A stretch of 64,000 nucleotides of DNA from assembly GCF_024623455.1 (NCBI RefSeq), contig NZ_JANIPJ010000010.1, forward strand, positions 167,271 through 231,270. The letters are read 5' to 3'. Made by a program: the position numbers and the translations under genes. Positions 24,788 through 34,599 of the stretch are shown piece by piece; within the stretch, counting starts at the first letter, position 1, and each line of letters begins with the position of its first letter. Below the pieces are notes generated by a model. It made no database searches and had not been told where the DNA came from. It saw nothing but the letters and a program-made list of their open reading frames with translations. The DNA is from Paenibacillus soyae. Its GTDB lineage: Bacteria > Bacillota > Bacilli > Paenibacillales > Paenibacillaceae.

Positions 24788-27700
24788 GTGAAACGGATGA
24801 GCCAATGGAAGAGGATGTGCGTGATGTTGCTTTGTTTGTCCATGCTGCAAGCGGGGGCGCTTGCGGGACCGCCGTCTTCGGCCGTGCAAGCGCAAGCGGC
24901 GGGAGACGAATTCGATACGCTTAGAGAGAAGTGGGTTCAGCTGCTGTTTGGGGCAAGCGCTTACACGACGCCGGTGACGGATGCCGAGCTGCAATCCAAG
25001 CTGAACGCGATCGCAGGGAACGTGACCTCATGCGCAAGCGCCGCACCATGCGCGGAAGGCTCCGGAAGCTGGGATCTGCTGAATCGGGATACGGCGAACC
25101 GTACCTATCTATGGCGGGATAACGACTTCACGGGAACGGATATGACGGCCGTATCCGGCCATATGACGAATTCCTACAACCGGCTCCTCTCCATGATTAC
25201 CGCCTACAAAATGCCCGGCTCCGCCCTGCAAGGGAACCAGCAGCTGAAGAACGACGTCATCAGCGCGCTCGACTGGCTCTACGCGAACAAATACAACGAG
25301 ACCGTGACGCCTTACGGCAACTGGTTCCACTGGCAGATCGGAACGCCGCAGGCGCTGACCAAAATAACGGCGCTCATGTACAACGACCTGACGCAGACGC
25401 AAATCACGAACTACATGAACGCCGTGAACCGTTTCATTCCCGATCCCTATGCCCGGACCGTCCAGAAGTCGACGTATCCGGCCGTCAATCAGAGCGCGCC
25501 GCCCATGACGGGCGCGAACCTCTCCGATCAGGCCTACAGCGTGGCGCTCCGGGGCATCATCGTGAAGGACGGGGCGAAGATCGGCGCGGCTCGGGATTCG
25601 CTCAGCGATATTTTTCCGTATGTGACCTCCGGGGACGGCTTCTATGAAGACGGCTCCTTCATCCAGCATGGCAACTTCCCCTACATTGGGGGCTACGGCT
25701 CCTCGCTGCTCGGGGGGCTCGGCCAGCTGCTGTCCGTCCTGGAAGGGTCGACCTGGAGCGTAACCGATCCTCGGAAAACAAACGTGTACCGCTGGATCTT
25801 CGACGCCGTCGAGCCGCTTATGTACGGAGGCAACATCATGGACATGGTGCGGGGGCGCAACATCGCCTTCGGTCCGGCCATCGTGCCGCTTGACAAGCGA
25901 AGCGAGCATCCGGCCCTTACGGGAGCGGGATTGATCAGCGCCATCCTCTACCTCATTCCGTCCGCTCCGACGACGAATGCGGCTATCGGCTCCGGCTACC
26001 CGGCCAATCCGAGACTGGCCATGCAGAGCATGGTGAAGCAATGGCTGCTCGAGGACTCCCGCAACTCCTATATGAGCGGCGCGTCCGTCTACTTGTACCT
26101 TCAGGCGAAGTCGCTTATGCAAAATACATCCGTTCCGGCTCGCGGCGAGCTCGTCATGCAGAAGCAATACCCGAACATGGACCGCGCCGTGCAGCTGCGC
26201 CCCGGCTTCGGATTCGGGCTCAGCATGTCGTCGAGCCGCATCGCGAATTACGAGTCCGGCAATAACAACAACATTCAAGGCTGGTATACCGGCGACGGCA
26301 TGACCTACCTCTACAACGAGGATCCCGATCAGTACGTCAACTATTGGCCGACGGTCAACCGATACAGGCTGCCGGGCACGACGGTCGACACGCAGACGAG
26401 AACGAACGCGGCGAGCTGGACCAATTACGTCAGCCCGAACGCATGGGTCGGAGGAGCGGAGCTGCTCGGGCTGTACGGCGCAAGCGGCATGGATTTCAAG
26501 GCGTCGGGCGACCGGAACTCCGCCGGCACGGTACTGACCCCGTCCAATCTGACGGCCCGCAAATCGTGGTTCATGTTCGACGACGAGATCGTCGCGCTTG
26601 GCGCGGGCATTACGAACAGCGGGCAGACGGGCAATGGCTGGGACGGAGCGCCCAGACGCGTCGAGACCGTCATCGATAACCGGAAGCTGACCGCTTCAGG
26701 CACTAACGCGTTGACAGTGAACGGTGCGGCTAAGCCTCCCACGCTGGGCTGGTCGCAGAGCTTGAGCGGCACAAGCTGGATTCACCTGCAAGGCAACACG
26801 TCCGGCAACGGTGCGAGCATCGGCTACTATTTTCCGCAAGGCACAACGGTTCAAGCAGTAAGAGAGTCCCGCACGGGTACCTGGCATGACATTAACACGG
26901 CAACGCCGACGACCGTGAACGCGGCGGCAACGGCGGACGCTTACGTCCGAAGCGGGGAAGCGAATCAGGGCGCGAACGCGCAGCTCGTCGTGAAGAACGA
27001 TTCCGGCCATTACGCCCGGGAGTCGTATCTGACCTTCGACCTGAGCGGCATCGTACCGGACAATACCCAGATAAGCGGCGCGACGATACAGCTGACGCCA
27101 ACCTCCAAAGGCCCGACGGCGAATGCCATCACGCACAAGGCGGAGCTGGTGGACGCGTCGGCGTGGACGGAATCGGGCATTACATGGAGCAGCAAGCCGT
27201 CTTCAACGGCATTGTCGCCGGCGCAGCAGTGGTCGACGATCATGCCTGGCGCTCCGGTTACCATTAACGTGACGTCGGCCGTGCAGCAGGCGCTGGCGAG
27301 CGGCAGCAAGACGGTCTCGATACGCGTATACGCCTCTTCGCCTTACGATTCGGACTCCTATGTGTACTACGCGTCCAAGGAGCATCCGAACTCGACGTAT
27401 CGTCCGAAGCTTGTCTTGACCGGCTACAAGGAGATGCTGACGGAAAACTACATGACGCTCACGATGAATCACGGCACGAACCCGAGCAACGCTTCGTATG
27501 CCTATGCCCTGCTCCCGGGCAAGAGCCCAGCCGAGGTCGGCGCGTACGCGGCGAATGCCCCCATCGAGGTGTTAAGCAATACGGCCTCGCTGCAGGCTGT
27601 GAAGGAAACAACGCTGAACGCCGTGGGAGCCAACTTCTGGACGGACGGAACGAACACGCTCTATGACGCGGGAGGCGCGCCCTTCCTGACGAGCAATAAG

Positions 27701-28438
27701 AAGGCATCCGTCATGACCATCGAAACGGCGGGCGCGATCGACATTGCTTTGTCCGATCCGACCATGCTGAACACGGGCACGATCGAGCTGGAAATTCATC
27801 GTTCCGCGGCAAGCGTCATCTCGAAGGATCCAACCATCGCGGTTACGCAGTTCGGCCCGACAATCAAGATAACGGCGAGCGTCGGCGGCGCCAGAGGGAA
27901 GACGCATCATATCAAGCTCGCGCTAGGCACGCCGCCGCAGACGACGTCCATTGAAGCCTCCGCCGACGCTTTCGTGCGCGACGGAAGCTACGCGAATACC
28001 AATTACGGCACGACCAATATTCTTGAAGTCAAAGCCGACGGAGCGGGCTACGCCAGACAATCCTATATCCAATTCGACCTCGCGGCATTAAGCGGGCCCG
28101 TCACAAGCGCCAAGCTCCGCTTGACCGTCACGGCGTCCGGGATGTCCGGCATGCAGCATCAGGCGAATCTCGCGTCCTCGTCCTGGACCGAGACCGGCCT
28201 TACCTGGAGCAACAAGCCGGCGGCGATCCAGCCGCTGGCTTCGTGGAACGTGCCTGCTGCCGGCATGCCGGTCGAGATCGACGTGACGGCGGCCGTGAAC
28301 GCCGCGGTCGCGGGCAGCAAGAAGCTGGCGCTCGAGATTCTGTCGGCAAGCGCCTCCTACGGCGCGAATGGCTGGGCGCAATACGCTTCCCGCAGCCACC
28401 AGACCGTATCCAGCCGGCCGTCGCTTATCCTTTCGTAA
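24788..28438 (+). CDS. Secreted polysaccharide lyase family 8 with two DNRLRE domains
   Basis: This 1216-residue exported lyase belongs to the hyaluronate/chondroitin/xanthan-lyase family PL8. A signal peptide ends near AQA-AG (about 38). The alpha/alpha toroid follows, with catalytic Asn178 (NWFHWQIG), His294 (GSFIQHG) and Tyr303 (GGYG), spaced as in streptococcal hyaluronate lyase. The beta-sandwich domain is interrupted at about 712-877 by a DNRLRE (CBM96-like) module, resumes with ENYMTLTMNHG, and a second DNRLRE module fills about 1056-1216. The GTG start follows AAAGGGTG. The Lpl-type importer downstream probably takes up the products. The exact uronic-acid polymer is not predictable. 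Confidence 0.9.
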   Translation: MKRMSQWKRMCVMLLCLSMLQAGALAGPPSSAVQAQAAGDEFDTLREKWVQLLFGASAYTTPVTDAELQSKLNAIAGNVTSCASAAPCAEGSGSWDLLNRDTANRTYLWRDNDFTGTDMTAVSGHMTNSYNRLLSMITAYKMPGSALQGNQQLKNDVISALDWLYANKYNETVTPYGNWFHWQIGTPQALTKITALMYNDLTQTQITNYMNAVNRFIPDPYARTVQKSTYPAVNQSAPPMTGANLSDQAYSVALRGIIVKDGAKIGAARDSLSDIFPYVTSGDGFYEDGSFIQHGNFPYIGGYGSSLLGGLGQLLSVLEGSTWSVTDPRKTNVYRWIFDAVEPLMYGGNIMDMVRGRNIAFGPAIVPLDKRSEHPALTGAGLISAILYLIPSAPTTNAAIGSGYPANPRLAMQSMVKQWLLEDSRNSYMSGASVYLYLQAKSLMQNTSVPARGELVMQKQYPNMDRAVQLRPGFGFGLSMSSSRIANYESGNNNNIQGWYTGDGMTYLYNEDPDQYVNYWPTVNRYRLPGTTVDTQTRTNAASWTNYVSPNAWVGGAELLGLYGASGMDFKASGDRNSAGTVLTPSNLTARKSWFMFDDEIVALGAGITNSGQTGNGWDGAPRRVETVIDNRKLTASGTNALTVNGAAKPPTLGWSQSLSGTSWIHLQGNTSGNGASIGYYFPQGTTVQAVRESRTGTWHDINTATPTTVNAAATADAYVRSGEANQGANAQLVVKNDSGHYARESYLTFDLSGIVPDNTQISGATIQLTPTSKGPTANAITHKAELVDASAWTESGITWSSKPSSTALSPAQQWSTIMPGAPVTINVTSAVQQALASGSKTVSIRVYASSPYDSDSYVYYASKEHPNSTYRPKLVLTGYKEMLTENYMTLTMNHGTNPSNASYAYALLPGKSPAEVGAYAANAPIEVLSNTASLQAVKETTLNAVGANFWTDGTNTLYDAGGAPFLTSNKKASVMTIETAGAIDIALSDPTMLNTGTIELEIHRSAASVISKDPTIAVTQFGPTIKITASVGGARGKTHHIKLALGTPPQTTSIEASADAFVRDGSYANTNYGTTNILEVKADGAGYARQSYIQFDLAALSGPVTSAKLRLTVTASGMSGMQHQANLASSSWTETGLTWSNKPAAIQPLASWNVPAAGMPVEIDVTAAVNAAVAGSKKLALEILSASASYGANGWAQYASRSHQTVSSRPSLILS

Positions 28439-28447
28439 GTAAGCGTT

Positions 28448-28497
28448 GTCAAAATCGGTAATCGAACGTCAAGAAATGCGAATCGCAAAGGTCAAAA
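28448..28497 (+). promoter_or_regulatory. Direct repeats before the importer genes
   Basis: GTCAAAA, GTCAAGA and GTCAAAA start at 28448, 28468 and 28491, about two helical turns apart, upstream of the solute-binding protein. AraC-type activators bind such repeats, and one is encoded three genes downstream. Confidence 0.4.
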
Positions 28498-28618
28498 TAT
28501 CATACCCGAGGGCAAACATTGAACCTGTACAGTCCCCGGCAGCCGGGCTAGGATGGGGGTAAGGCAGCTGCGGGCAGTCGCCGCCGGCCTTACAACATAA
28601 CGAAGGGGAGTTACACGC

Positions 28619-30277
28619 ATGGGCAAACAGTTCCGTAACAAATCCATTCTTCTTCTTGCGATCATTATGGTCTTCAGCGTAATGGCCGCTGCATGCTCCG
28701 GCAACGAAGGCAGCAACAAAGGGAATAACGCATCCGATGCGAACGCGTCCGGCACGAACGCGGCTGCAAATAAAGAAAGCGAAGCGCCGGCCGGAGCGAC
28801 CGAGCTCAGCCTGTGGACGCCTCTCAATCCGAACGCGTCGGCGATCGTGAAGAGCCTCAGCGACGTGCTCATGGTTCAGGAATGGGAGAAGAAGACGAAC
28901 GTGAAGTTCTCGTTCGAGCATCCGACGGGAGCGGGCGCGGACGTCGTGCAGCAGTTCGGCGTCATGGTTGCTTCGAACGATCTCCCGGACATTATCGTAT
29001 GGGGAACGAACAATATCCAGGGCGGTCCCTCCAAGCTGTTCCAGGACGGCACGATCATCAAGCTGAACGAGCTGATCGACGAGCACGCGCCCAACCTGAA
29101 GAAGATCCTCGACGAGAATCCGGACGTCGCGCGGCAGGTGAAAGCGGATAATGGCGACATCTACGTATTTCCGCATTTAAGAGTAGGCGAATACGGCAAA
29201 TACAAGACGTTCGCAGGCCAAGTGATTCGCCAAGACTGGCTCGACGAGCTGGGGCTCCAGCAGCCCGAGACGATCGACGAGTGGGAGAACGTGCTCCGCA
29301 CAATCAAGGAGAAGAAGGGCATCGCTCCGTACACGTCGGAGAAAGGCACGCTGCTCGGCACGAAAAGCTCGTACGACTTCATGGGCGCTTACGGTCTTGG
29401 CAAAGAGTTTTACCTGAACGGAAGCTCGGTTGTCTACAGCCCGCTGCAGCCGGAGTTCAAGACGTACCTGGCGAAGATGCAGCAGTGGTACAAGGAAGGC
29501 CTCATCGATCCGGATTACGCGACGAACGACGGCAAAGCGAAGGACGCCAAGATGTCGTCCGGCAAAGCGGCGGCTTCCTTCGGATACATCGGCGGAAGCA
29601 TCGGCACTTGGCTGCCGGCTCTGCAGCAGAGCGAACCGAACGCGATGCTGTCGGCGGTGCAATACCCGGTATTGAACAAAGGCGACGAGCCGAGGTTCAC
29701 GGAAACGAGCTGGGCTTACGCCAACCAGGGCGCGATGCTGACATCCGCGAACGAGAACCCGGCGGAGACGATCAAAGCGCTTGATTATTTGCTGAGCGAA
29801 GAAGGACACATGCTGAAAAACTTCGGCGTGGAAGGCACGACGTATACGTTGGCGGACAATCAGCCGGTCTATACGGACCTGATTTTGAAAAACCCGGACG
29901 GCCTGCCGATCGGTCAGGCGATGGCCAAGTATTTTATCGCGAACTACGCCTTCGTAGGCACGGACGACGACCGCTACAACGAGCAATATTACGCCTTGGA
30001 TACGCAGAAGGAAGCGGCGAAGAAATACGCGGAGTTCGCGGACAACGCGGCGACCGTCCTCATCCCGCCGGTATCCCTGACGCCGGAGGAAGCGGACGAA
30101 TTCGGCAAAATCATGACCGACATTAACACGTACCGCGACGAAATCGTCACGCAGATCATTATGGGCAGCGCGTCGGTGGACGACATCGACGGCGCGGTGG
30201 AGCAGTTCAAGAAGATGGGCATCGAGCGCGCGATCGAAATCCAGCAAGCCGCCTATGACCGCTTCAATAAGAGATAA
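28619..30277 (+). CDS. Solute-binding lipoprotein, LplA-like
   Basis: This 552-residue extracellular binding protein has a lipoprotein signal peptide ending in MAAAC, then an Asn/Ser-rich linker. It has the size and pattern of the LplA/YtcQ group of carbohydrate ABC importers of Paenibacillus and Bacillus. It should hand a saccharide to the two permeases that follow. ATG start with AAGGGGAG. It lies 180 bases after the PL8 lyase, with its own upstream repeats. No ATPase gene is present, as is usual for this class, which shares an MsmX-type ATPase. Confidence 0.9.
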   Translation: MGKQFRNKSILLLAIIMVFSVMAAACSGNEGSNKGNNASDANASGTNAAANKESEAPAGATELSLWTPLNPNASAIVKSLSDVLMVQEWEKKTNVKFSFEHPTGAGADVVQQFGVMVASNDLPDIIVWGTNNIQGGPSKLFQDGTIIKLNELIDEHAPNLKKILDENPDVARQVKADNGDIYVFPHLRVGEYGKYKTFAGQVIRQDWLDELGLQQPETIDEWENVLRTIKEKKGIAPYTSEKGTLLGTKSSYDFMGAYGLGKEFYLNGSSVVYSPLQPEFKTYLAKMQQWYKEGLIDPDYATNDGKAKDAKMSSGKAAASFGYIGGSIGTWLPALQQSEPNAMLSAVQYPVLNKGDEPRFTETSWAYANQGAMLTSANENPAETIKALDYLLSEEGHMLKNFGVEGTTYTLADNQPVYTDLILKNPDGLPIGQAMAKYFIANYAFVGTDDDRYNEQYYALDTQKEAAKKYAEFADNAATVLIPPVSLTPEEADEFGKIMTDINTYRDEIVTQIIMGSASVDDIDGAVEQFKKMGIERAIEIQQAAYDRFNKR

Positions 30278-30285
30278 GCGGGAGA

Positions 30286-30312
30286 AGAGCGGAAGGGACC
30301 ACCTTCCGCTCT
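30286..30312 (+). promoter_or_regulatory. Intercistronic hairpin
   Basis: An 11-bp perfect stem (30286-30296/30302-30312, loop GACCA) lies between the binding-protein and permease genes with no T tail. Such hairpins usually protect the upstream mRNA so that more binding protein than permease is made. Confidence 0.6.
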
Positions 30313-30361
30313 CGCTTTCCCAAGCGACCGACATCATCCGCGGAAGAGAGAGTGCGAAGCC

Positions 30362-31267
30362 ATGCAGAAACTCATGCAAGACCTCAGCCGGAACAAAGCG
30401 ATTTATCTGATGGTGCTGCCCATGGTGCTCTATTACGTGATTTTCAAATATTTCCCCATGTACGGCTCCATCATCGCCTTCAAGGACTTCAGCGTCTCCA
30501 AAGGCATCCTAGGCAGTCCTTGGACCGGGCTTGAAAATTTCCAAGCGTTCTTCGACAGCATCTACTTCTGGCGCGTCATTCGCAATACGCTGCTGATCAG
30601 CGTCTATCAGCTCGTCTTCGGGTTTCCCGCGCCGATCATCCTAGCGATTCTGCTGAACGAAATTCGCAAGAAGACGTTCAAGAGCATCGTGCAGACCGTC
30701 TCGTATTTGCCGCATTTCATCTCGCTCGTCGTCATCTGCGGCTTGATCCTCGACTTCACGAGCCGGGACGGCATCGTCAGCACCATCATCGAATGGCTGG
30801 GCGGGGAGCGAAGCACCCTGCTCGGAAGCGCGGACAACTTCCGCTCCATCTTCGTCACGTCCGGCATCTGGCAGGAGCTGGGCTGGTCGTCGATCATCTT
30901 CCTGGCCGCGCTGAGCGGCATTAACCCGGAGCTGTACGAAGCGGCAAGGGTGGACGGAGCGGGACGGTTCCGCCAGATGTGGAGCATTACGCTGCCGGGC
31001 CTCGTGCCGATTATCATGATTTTGCTTATCCTCCGCATCGGCGGCATGATGGATATCGGCTTCGAAAAAATCATACTGCTCTATAATCCGAACACCTATG
31101 AGACGGCGGACGTCATCTCGTCCTTCGTCTACCGCAAGGGTATCGCGGAGGGGCAGGATTACAGCTTCACCTCGGCCGTTGGCTTGTTCCAGGCGGTTAT
31201 CAACTTCGTCTTGCTCATCGGCGCCAATTGGTTCTCGCGCCGCGTATCGGGCAACCGGTTATGGTAA
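30362..31267 (+). CDS. Sugar ABC permease, LplB-like
   Basis: This 301-residue inner-membrane permease of the carbohydrate class has six membrane segments and the coupling motif EAARVDGAGRFRQMWSITLPG, shortened here to its start EAARVDGAG, where the ATPase docks. It resembles LplB/YteP. It forms a heterodimer with the next gene product. ATG start with a weak GGAAGAGAG ribosome site. Transcription continues from the binding-protein gene. Confidence 0.92.
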   Translation: MQKLMQDLSRNKAIYLMVLPMVLYYVIFKYFPMYGSIIAFKDFSVSKGILGSPWTGLENFQAFFDSIYFWRVIRNTLLISVYQLVFGFPAPIILAILLNEIRKKTFKSIVQTVSYLPHFISLVVICGLILDFTSRDGIVSTIIEWLGGERSTLLGSADNFRSIFVTSGIWQELGWSSIIFLAALSGINPELYEAARVDGAGRFRQMWSITLPGLVPIIMILLILRIGGMMDIGFEKIILLYNPNTYETADVISSFVYRKGIAEGQDYSFTSAVGLFQAVINFVLLIGANWFSRRVSGNRLW

Positions 31268-31280
31268 GGAGGCTCTCCGT

Positions 31281-32159
31281 ATGATCAAACGCACGGTGTC
31301 CGACCGTCTATTCGACTGGACGAACGCGGCTCTTATGCTGCTGCTAATCGTCGTTACGCTATACCCGTTCTATCACGTCATTATGGCGTCGCTCAGCGAT
31401 TCGAACCGGCTTATCGCCCATCAAGGCCTGCTGGCCGGTCCGCTTGGCTTCAACTTGGAAGCCTACGAGCGCGTGCTCGCCAATCCGAACATCTTCAGCG
31501 GCTATCGCAATACGCTGTTCATTCTGGTGTTCGGCACGGCCCTCAATCTGCTGCTCACGGCGATGGGCGCCTATGGATTGTCGCGGAAGTTCATGCTCCG
31601 CAAGCCGATTATGATCGGCATCATCTTTACGATGTATTTTACGGGGGGACTCATTCCGACGTACTTGCTCGTCAACAACTGGCTCGGGTGGGGCAACAGC
31701 ATGCTGGCGCTCATCGTGCCGGCGGCGATCAGCACGTGGAACCTAATTATCATGCGGACGTCGTTCGAGGCGATACCGGAGAGCCTGATCGAGTCGGCGA
31801 AGATCGACGGCTCCGGCGAATTCGGCATCCTGCTGCGTATCGTCCTGCCCCTCTCCATGCCGGTCATCGCCGTCATGATTCTGTATTACGGCGTCGGGCA
31901 TTGGAACTCCTGGTTCAACGCGATGCTGTTCATCCGGGACCGCGAGCTGTTCCCGCTGCAGCTCATCCTGCGCGAGATTCTCGTCCAGAACGACACGAGC
32001 GCCATGCAGCTCGGCGACGCGATGGGCGATCAGCAGGGCATCCGGGAGAGCATCAAGTACGCGACGATCATGGTCGCGACGCTGCCGATCCTGTTCGTCT
32101 ATCCGTTCCTGCAGCGATTCTTCGTCAAAGGCGTCATGATCGGTGCCGTGAAAGAGTAG
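31281..32159 (+). CDS. Sugar ABC permease, LplC-like
   Basis: This 292-residue partner permease (LplC/YtcP-like) has six membrane segments and the docking motif ESAKIDGSGEFGILLRIVLP. The ATG lies nine bases after AAGGAGG (31265-31271) and 13 bases after the stop of the preceding permease, so the two are co-translated. It completes the membrane part of the importer. Confidence 0.92.
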   Translation: MIKRTVSDRLFDWTNAALMLLLIVVTLYPFYHVIMASLSDSNRLIAHQGLLAGPLGFNLEAYERVLANPNIFSGYRNTLFILVFGTALNLLLTAMGAYGLSRKFMLRKPIMIGIIFTMYFTGGLIPTYLLVNNWLGWGNSMLALIVPAAISTWNLIIMRTSFEAIPESLIESAKIDGSGEFGILLRIVLPLSMPVIAVMILYYGVGHWNSWFNAMLFIRDRELFPLQLILREILVQNDTSAMQLGDAMGDQQGIRESIKYATIMVATLPILFVYPFLQRFFVKGVMIGAVKE

Positions 32160-32205
32160 TTTCGGTTATACTTGAACGTAAAACCATTCCTGGCGGTGAG
32201 TAGAC

Positions 32206-34518
32206 GTGAAGCAAAAGGTTTATCGAGTCTGGCTGCTATCCTATCTGATCGTATTGCTTATTCCCATCGTCATTACGATGCTGGTCCTGATGCGTTCGCA
32301 AAGCTTGCTCGTGGGCGAGGTCCGGCGGGCGAACGACGGGCTGCTCGACCAAGTGAGCCAGTTCATGGACAACAGTCTGGGAGACATTCAGAAGCTGGGG
32401 ACGCAGCTGTCCTACGAGCCTGCCGTTACGGCCTACCTGCACCGCGAGGAATTTCAATCGGTGGGCGCGAAGTTCCATACCAAAGACATGATCAAGAGCT
32501 TTGGCACCTACACGATTACGAACGGCAACATTTGGGACTATTATGTGTATCTGCTGGACACTGACTATGCCCTGACGACGAATACGTACATGGGAGCCGA
32601 CGATTTGTACACCGTGTTCCACAAAAACTCGGGCATTTCGTTCGAGGATTGGCAGCAGCTTGTCCATGCCAGCAATGCCGGACAGTTCCTCACGCTGAAC
32701 GGGAGCGCGGAGGAGGCGGAAAACTCGCTTGTCTACGTGCAGTCGCTGCCCCTTCAGGAGATTCGTTCGGCGCCCGCGACGCTGCTCGTCATGCTGAACC
32801 AGGAGCGGCTGAAGCAGTCGATCGACGGCTTCGGCTTGTCGAGCCACGGCTCCGTCTACGTGCTGAATCGCGACGGCGTGCCGATTATGGCCACCGGCGA
32901 GGCATCCGGCATCCCCGAGCTTCCGCTGGGCGGCATGACAGGGAGCCGCGGGTATATGACGGCGGAGGTAGGCGGGGAAGAGGCGACGGTTTCCTACGTG
33001 AAGTCGGGGAAGACCGGCTGGACCTATATCTCCTTAGTCCCGGAGTCCGAATACCTCGCCAAGGTGAAAATGCTGCGCACGCTGACGTATATCGCGCTGG
33101 CGCTGTGCTTGTTCCTCGGCGGCTTGTCCGCGTACCTGCTGAACCGGCGCAATTACGCGCCGATCCGCAGCATGATGGACTTCGTCTCGAGCAAGGTGAA
33201 GGCGAACGTGAAAGGGATGCAGAACGAATACGCGGTGCTGCAATCGTTCATGACGGAGAGCGCGGCGTTCCAGGACGAGGCGAACCGCCGCATGAAGGAG
33301 CAGGACGGCATGCTGCGGAGCCGGTTCCTGCTGCGGCTCATGAAAGGAAGAGTGGACACGAACGCCGCGCTGGCGCAAGCGTTCGAGTCCTATGGTCTGC
33401 GCTTCGAGGAAGACCGCTTCGCCGTTATGCTGCTCCAGGTGGAGGATTATAGCGCGCTGTTCCGGTCGAATCAGGAGCTGGACGCGGAGAAGAAGCTGCA
33501 GTTCGTCTCCCACATCGTCACGAACGTCGCCATGGACATGGCGGCCGGCCGCTGCGGCGTCTACTTCGCGGAGTCGGACGGCATGATCGCGTGTCTCCTG
33601 AACATGCGCAACAAGGAAGCGGAAGCGAAGACGGAGCTGATGGAGCTGGCGGCGGAGCTGCGGAGCTTCCTGCAGGATAAGTTTTTTATGCGCCTCACGA
33701 TCGGCCTCAGCGATATCCATACGATGTGGTCGTCGATTCCCCGCTGCTATGAGGAAGCGGAAGAGGCGCTCGAATATAAGCTGGTGCTGGGCGCCAGCCA
33801 AGTCATTGCCTTCGAGGCGATCAAGAAGCCGAAGAACGAGCTGTATTACCCGCTCGACGCGGAGCGGCAGCTGATCAATCTGATGGCGTCGGGCGACTAT
33901 GAAGGAGCGTCGGACGTGCTGCAGCGCATCCTGATGACGAATTTCTCGGAGGGGACGCTGTCCATTCAGGTCGGCAAGCTGCTCATGTTCGAGGTCGTCG
34001 GCACGATGCTGAAGGCGGTCGAGCAGTTCCAGCTGACCACGAACGAAATCCGCGTCGAGAAGACGGCGTTCATCAAGAAGATTACCGACTGCGAAACGTT
34101 CGCCGAGATGGAAGCGGAAATCGTGGCGCTTCTGAGAGAGGTATGCGACTATCTGCAGCAGAAGAAGAAAAGCCACAACGCCGATTTGAAAAACGAGGTC
34201 GTCGACTACGTGCTCGACAATCTGACGGACATGAACATAAGCTTAACCAGCATTTCGCTGGAATTCGGCATCAACCCCAGCTATCTGTCCAGGTTCTTCA
34301 AGGAGCAGACCGGCGAGAATCTGGTGGATTTCATTAACAAACGCCGGATCGAGAAGGTGAAGGGGCATCTCGAGGCGTCGGAAGAGCCGATCGGCGCGAT
34401 CGCCGAGCAATGCGGCTTCGCAAGCAGCCAATCGCTTATTCGCGTCTTCAAGAAATACGAGGGCGTCACGCCCGGCCAATTCCGGCAGAATACGTCCGTT
34501 CAAGCATATCCCCATTAA
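32206..34518 (+). CDS. Membrane-anchored AraC-type regulator
   Basis: This 770-residue regulator combines a membrane segment (about 8-28), an extracellular Cache-like sensor (about 30-285), a second membrane segment (about 291-312), a middle region and a C-terminal AraC/XylS double helix-turn-helix (about 665-765: SLEFGINPSYLSRFFKEQ and AEQCGFASSQSLIRVFKK). Such one-protein sensors sit beside Lpl-type importers in Paenibacillus and switch them on when sugar is bound outside. It has no phosphorylation domain. GTG start after GGCGGTGAG, 46 bases after the LplC-like gene. It probably acts on the repeats at 28.45 kb. Confidence 0.9.
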   Translation: MKQKVYRVWLLSYLIVLLIPIVITMLVLMRSQSLLVGEVRRANDGLLDQVSQFMDNSLGDIQKLGTQLSYEPAVTAYLHREEFQSVGAKFHTKDMIKSFGTYTITNGNIWDYYVYLLDTDYALTTNTYMGADDLYTVFHKNSGISFEDWQQLVHASNAGQFLTLNGSAEEAENSLVYVQSLPLQEIRSAPATLLVMLNQERLKQSIDGFGLSSHGSVYVLNRDGVPIMATGEASGIPELPLGGMTGSRGYMTAEVGGEEATVSYVKSGKTGWTYISLVPESEYLAKVKMLRTLTYIALALCLFLGGLSAYLLNRRNYAPIRSMMDFVSSKVKANVKGMQNEYAVLQSFMTESAAFQDEANRRMKEQDGMLRSRFLLRLMKGRVDTNAALAQAFESYGLRFEEDRFAVMLLQVEDYSALFRSNQELDAEKKLQFVSHIVTNVAMDMAAGRCGVYFAESDGMIACLLNMRNKEAEAKTELMELAAELRSFLQDKFFMRLTIGLSDIHTMWSSIPRCYEEAEEALEYKLVLGASQVIAFEAIKKPKNELYYPLDAERQLINLMASGDYEGASDVLQRILMTNFSEGTLSIQVGKLLMFEVVGTMLKAVEQFQLTTNEIRVEKTAFIKKITDCETFAEMEAEIVALLREVCDYLQQKKKSHNADLKNEVVDYVLDNLTDMNISLTSISLEFGINPSYLSRFFKEQTGENLVDFINKRRIEKVKGHLEASEEPIGAIAEQCGFASSQSLIRVFKKYEGVTPGQFRQNTSVQAYPH

Positions 34519-34523
34519 CAAGC

Positions 34524-34557
34524 AAGGGTCTTCGTTCCCGCGGGAACGAAGACCCTT
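34524..34557. terminator. Bidirectional terminator
   Basis: A perfect 17-bp inverted repeat without loop (34524-34540/34541-34557) lies between converging operons. Confidence 0.85.
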
Positions 34558-34599
34558 CTTGCTTGCGCGATATCCAGCGCAGGCTTCCTAGTTTCTTAC

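Noticed and set aside
28520..28560. Terminator between the PL8 lyase and the binding-protein gene (CCCGG/CCGGG hairpin)
   Set aside because: The stem is short and has no T-run, so termination is not supported.
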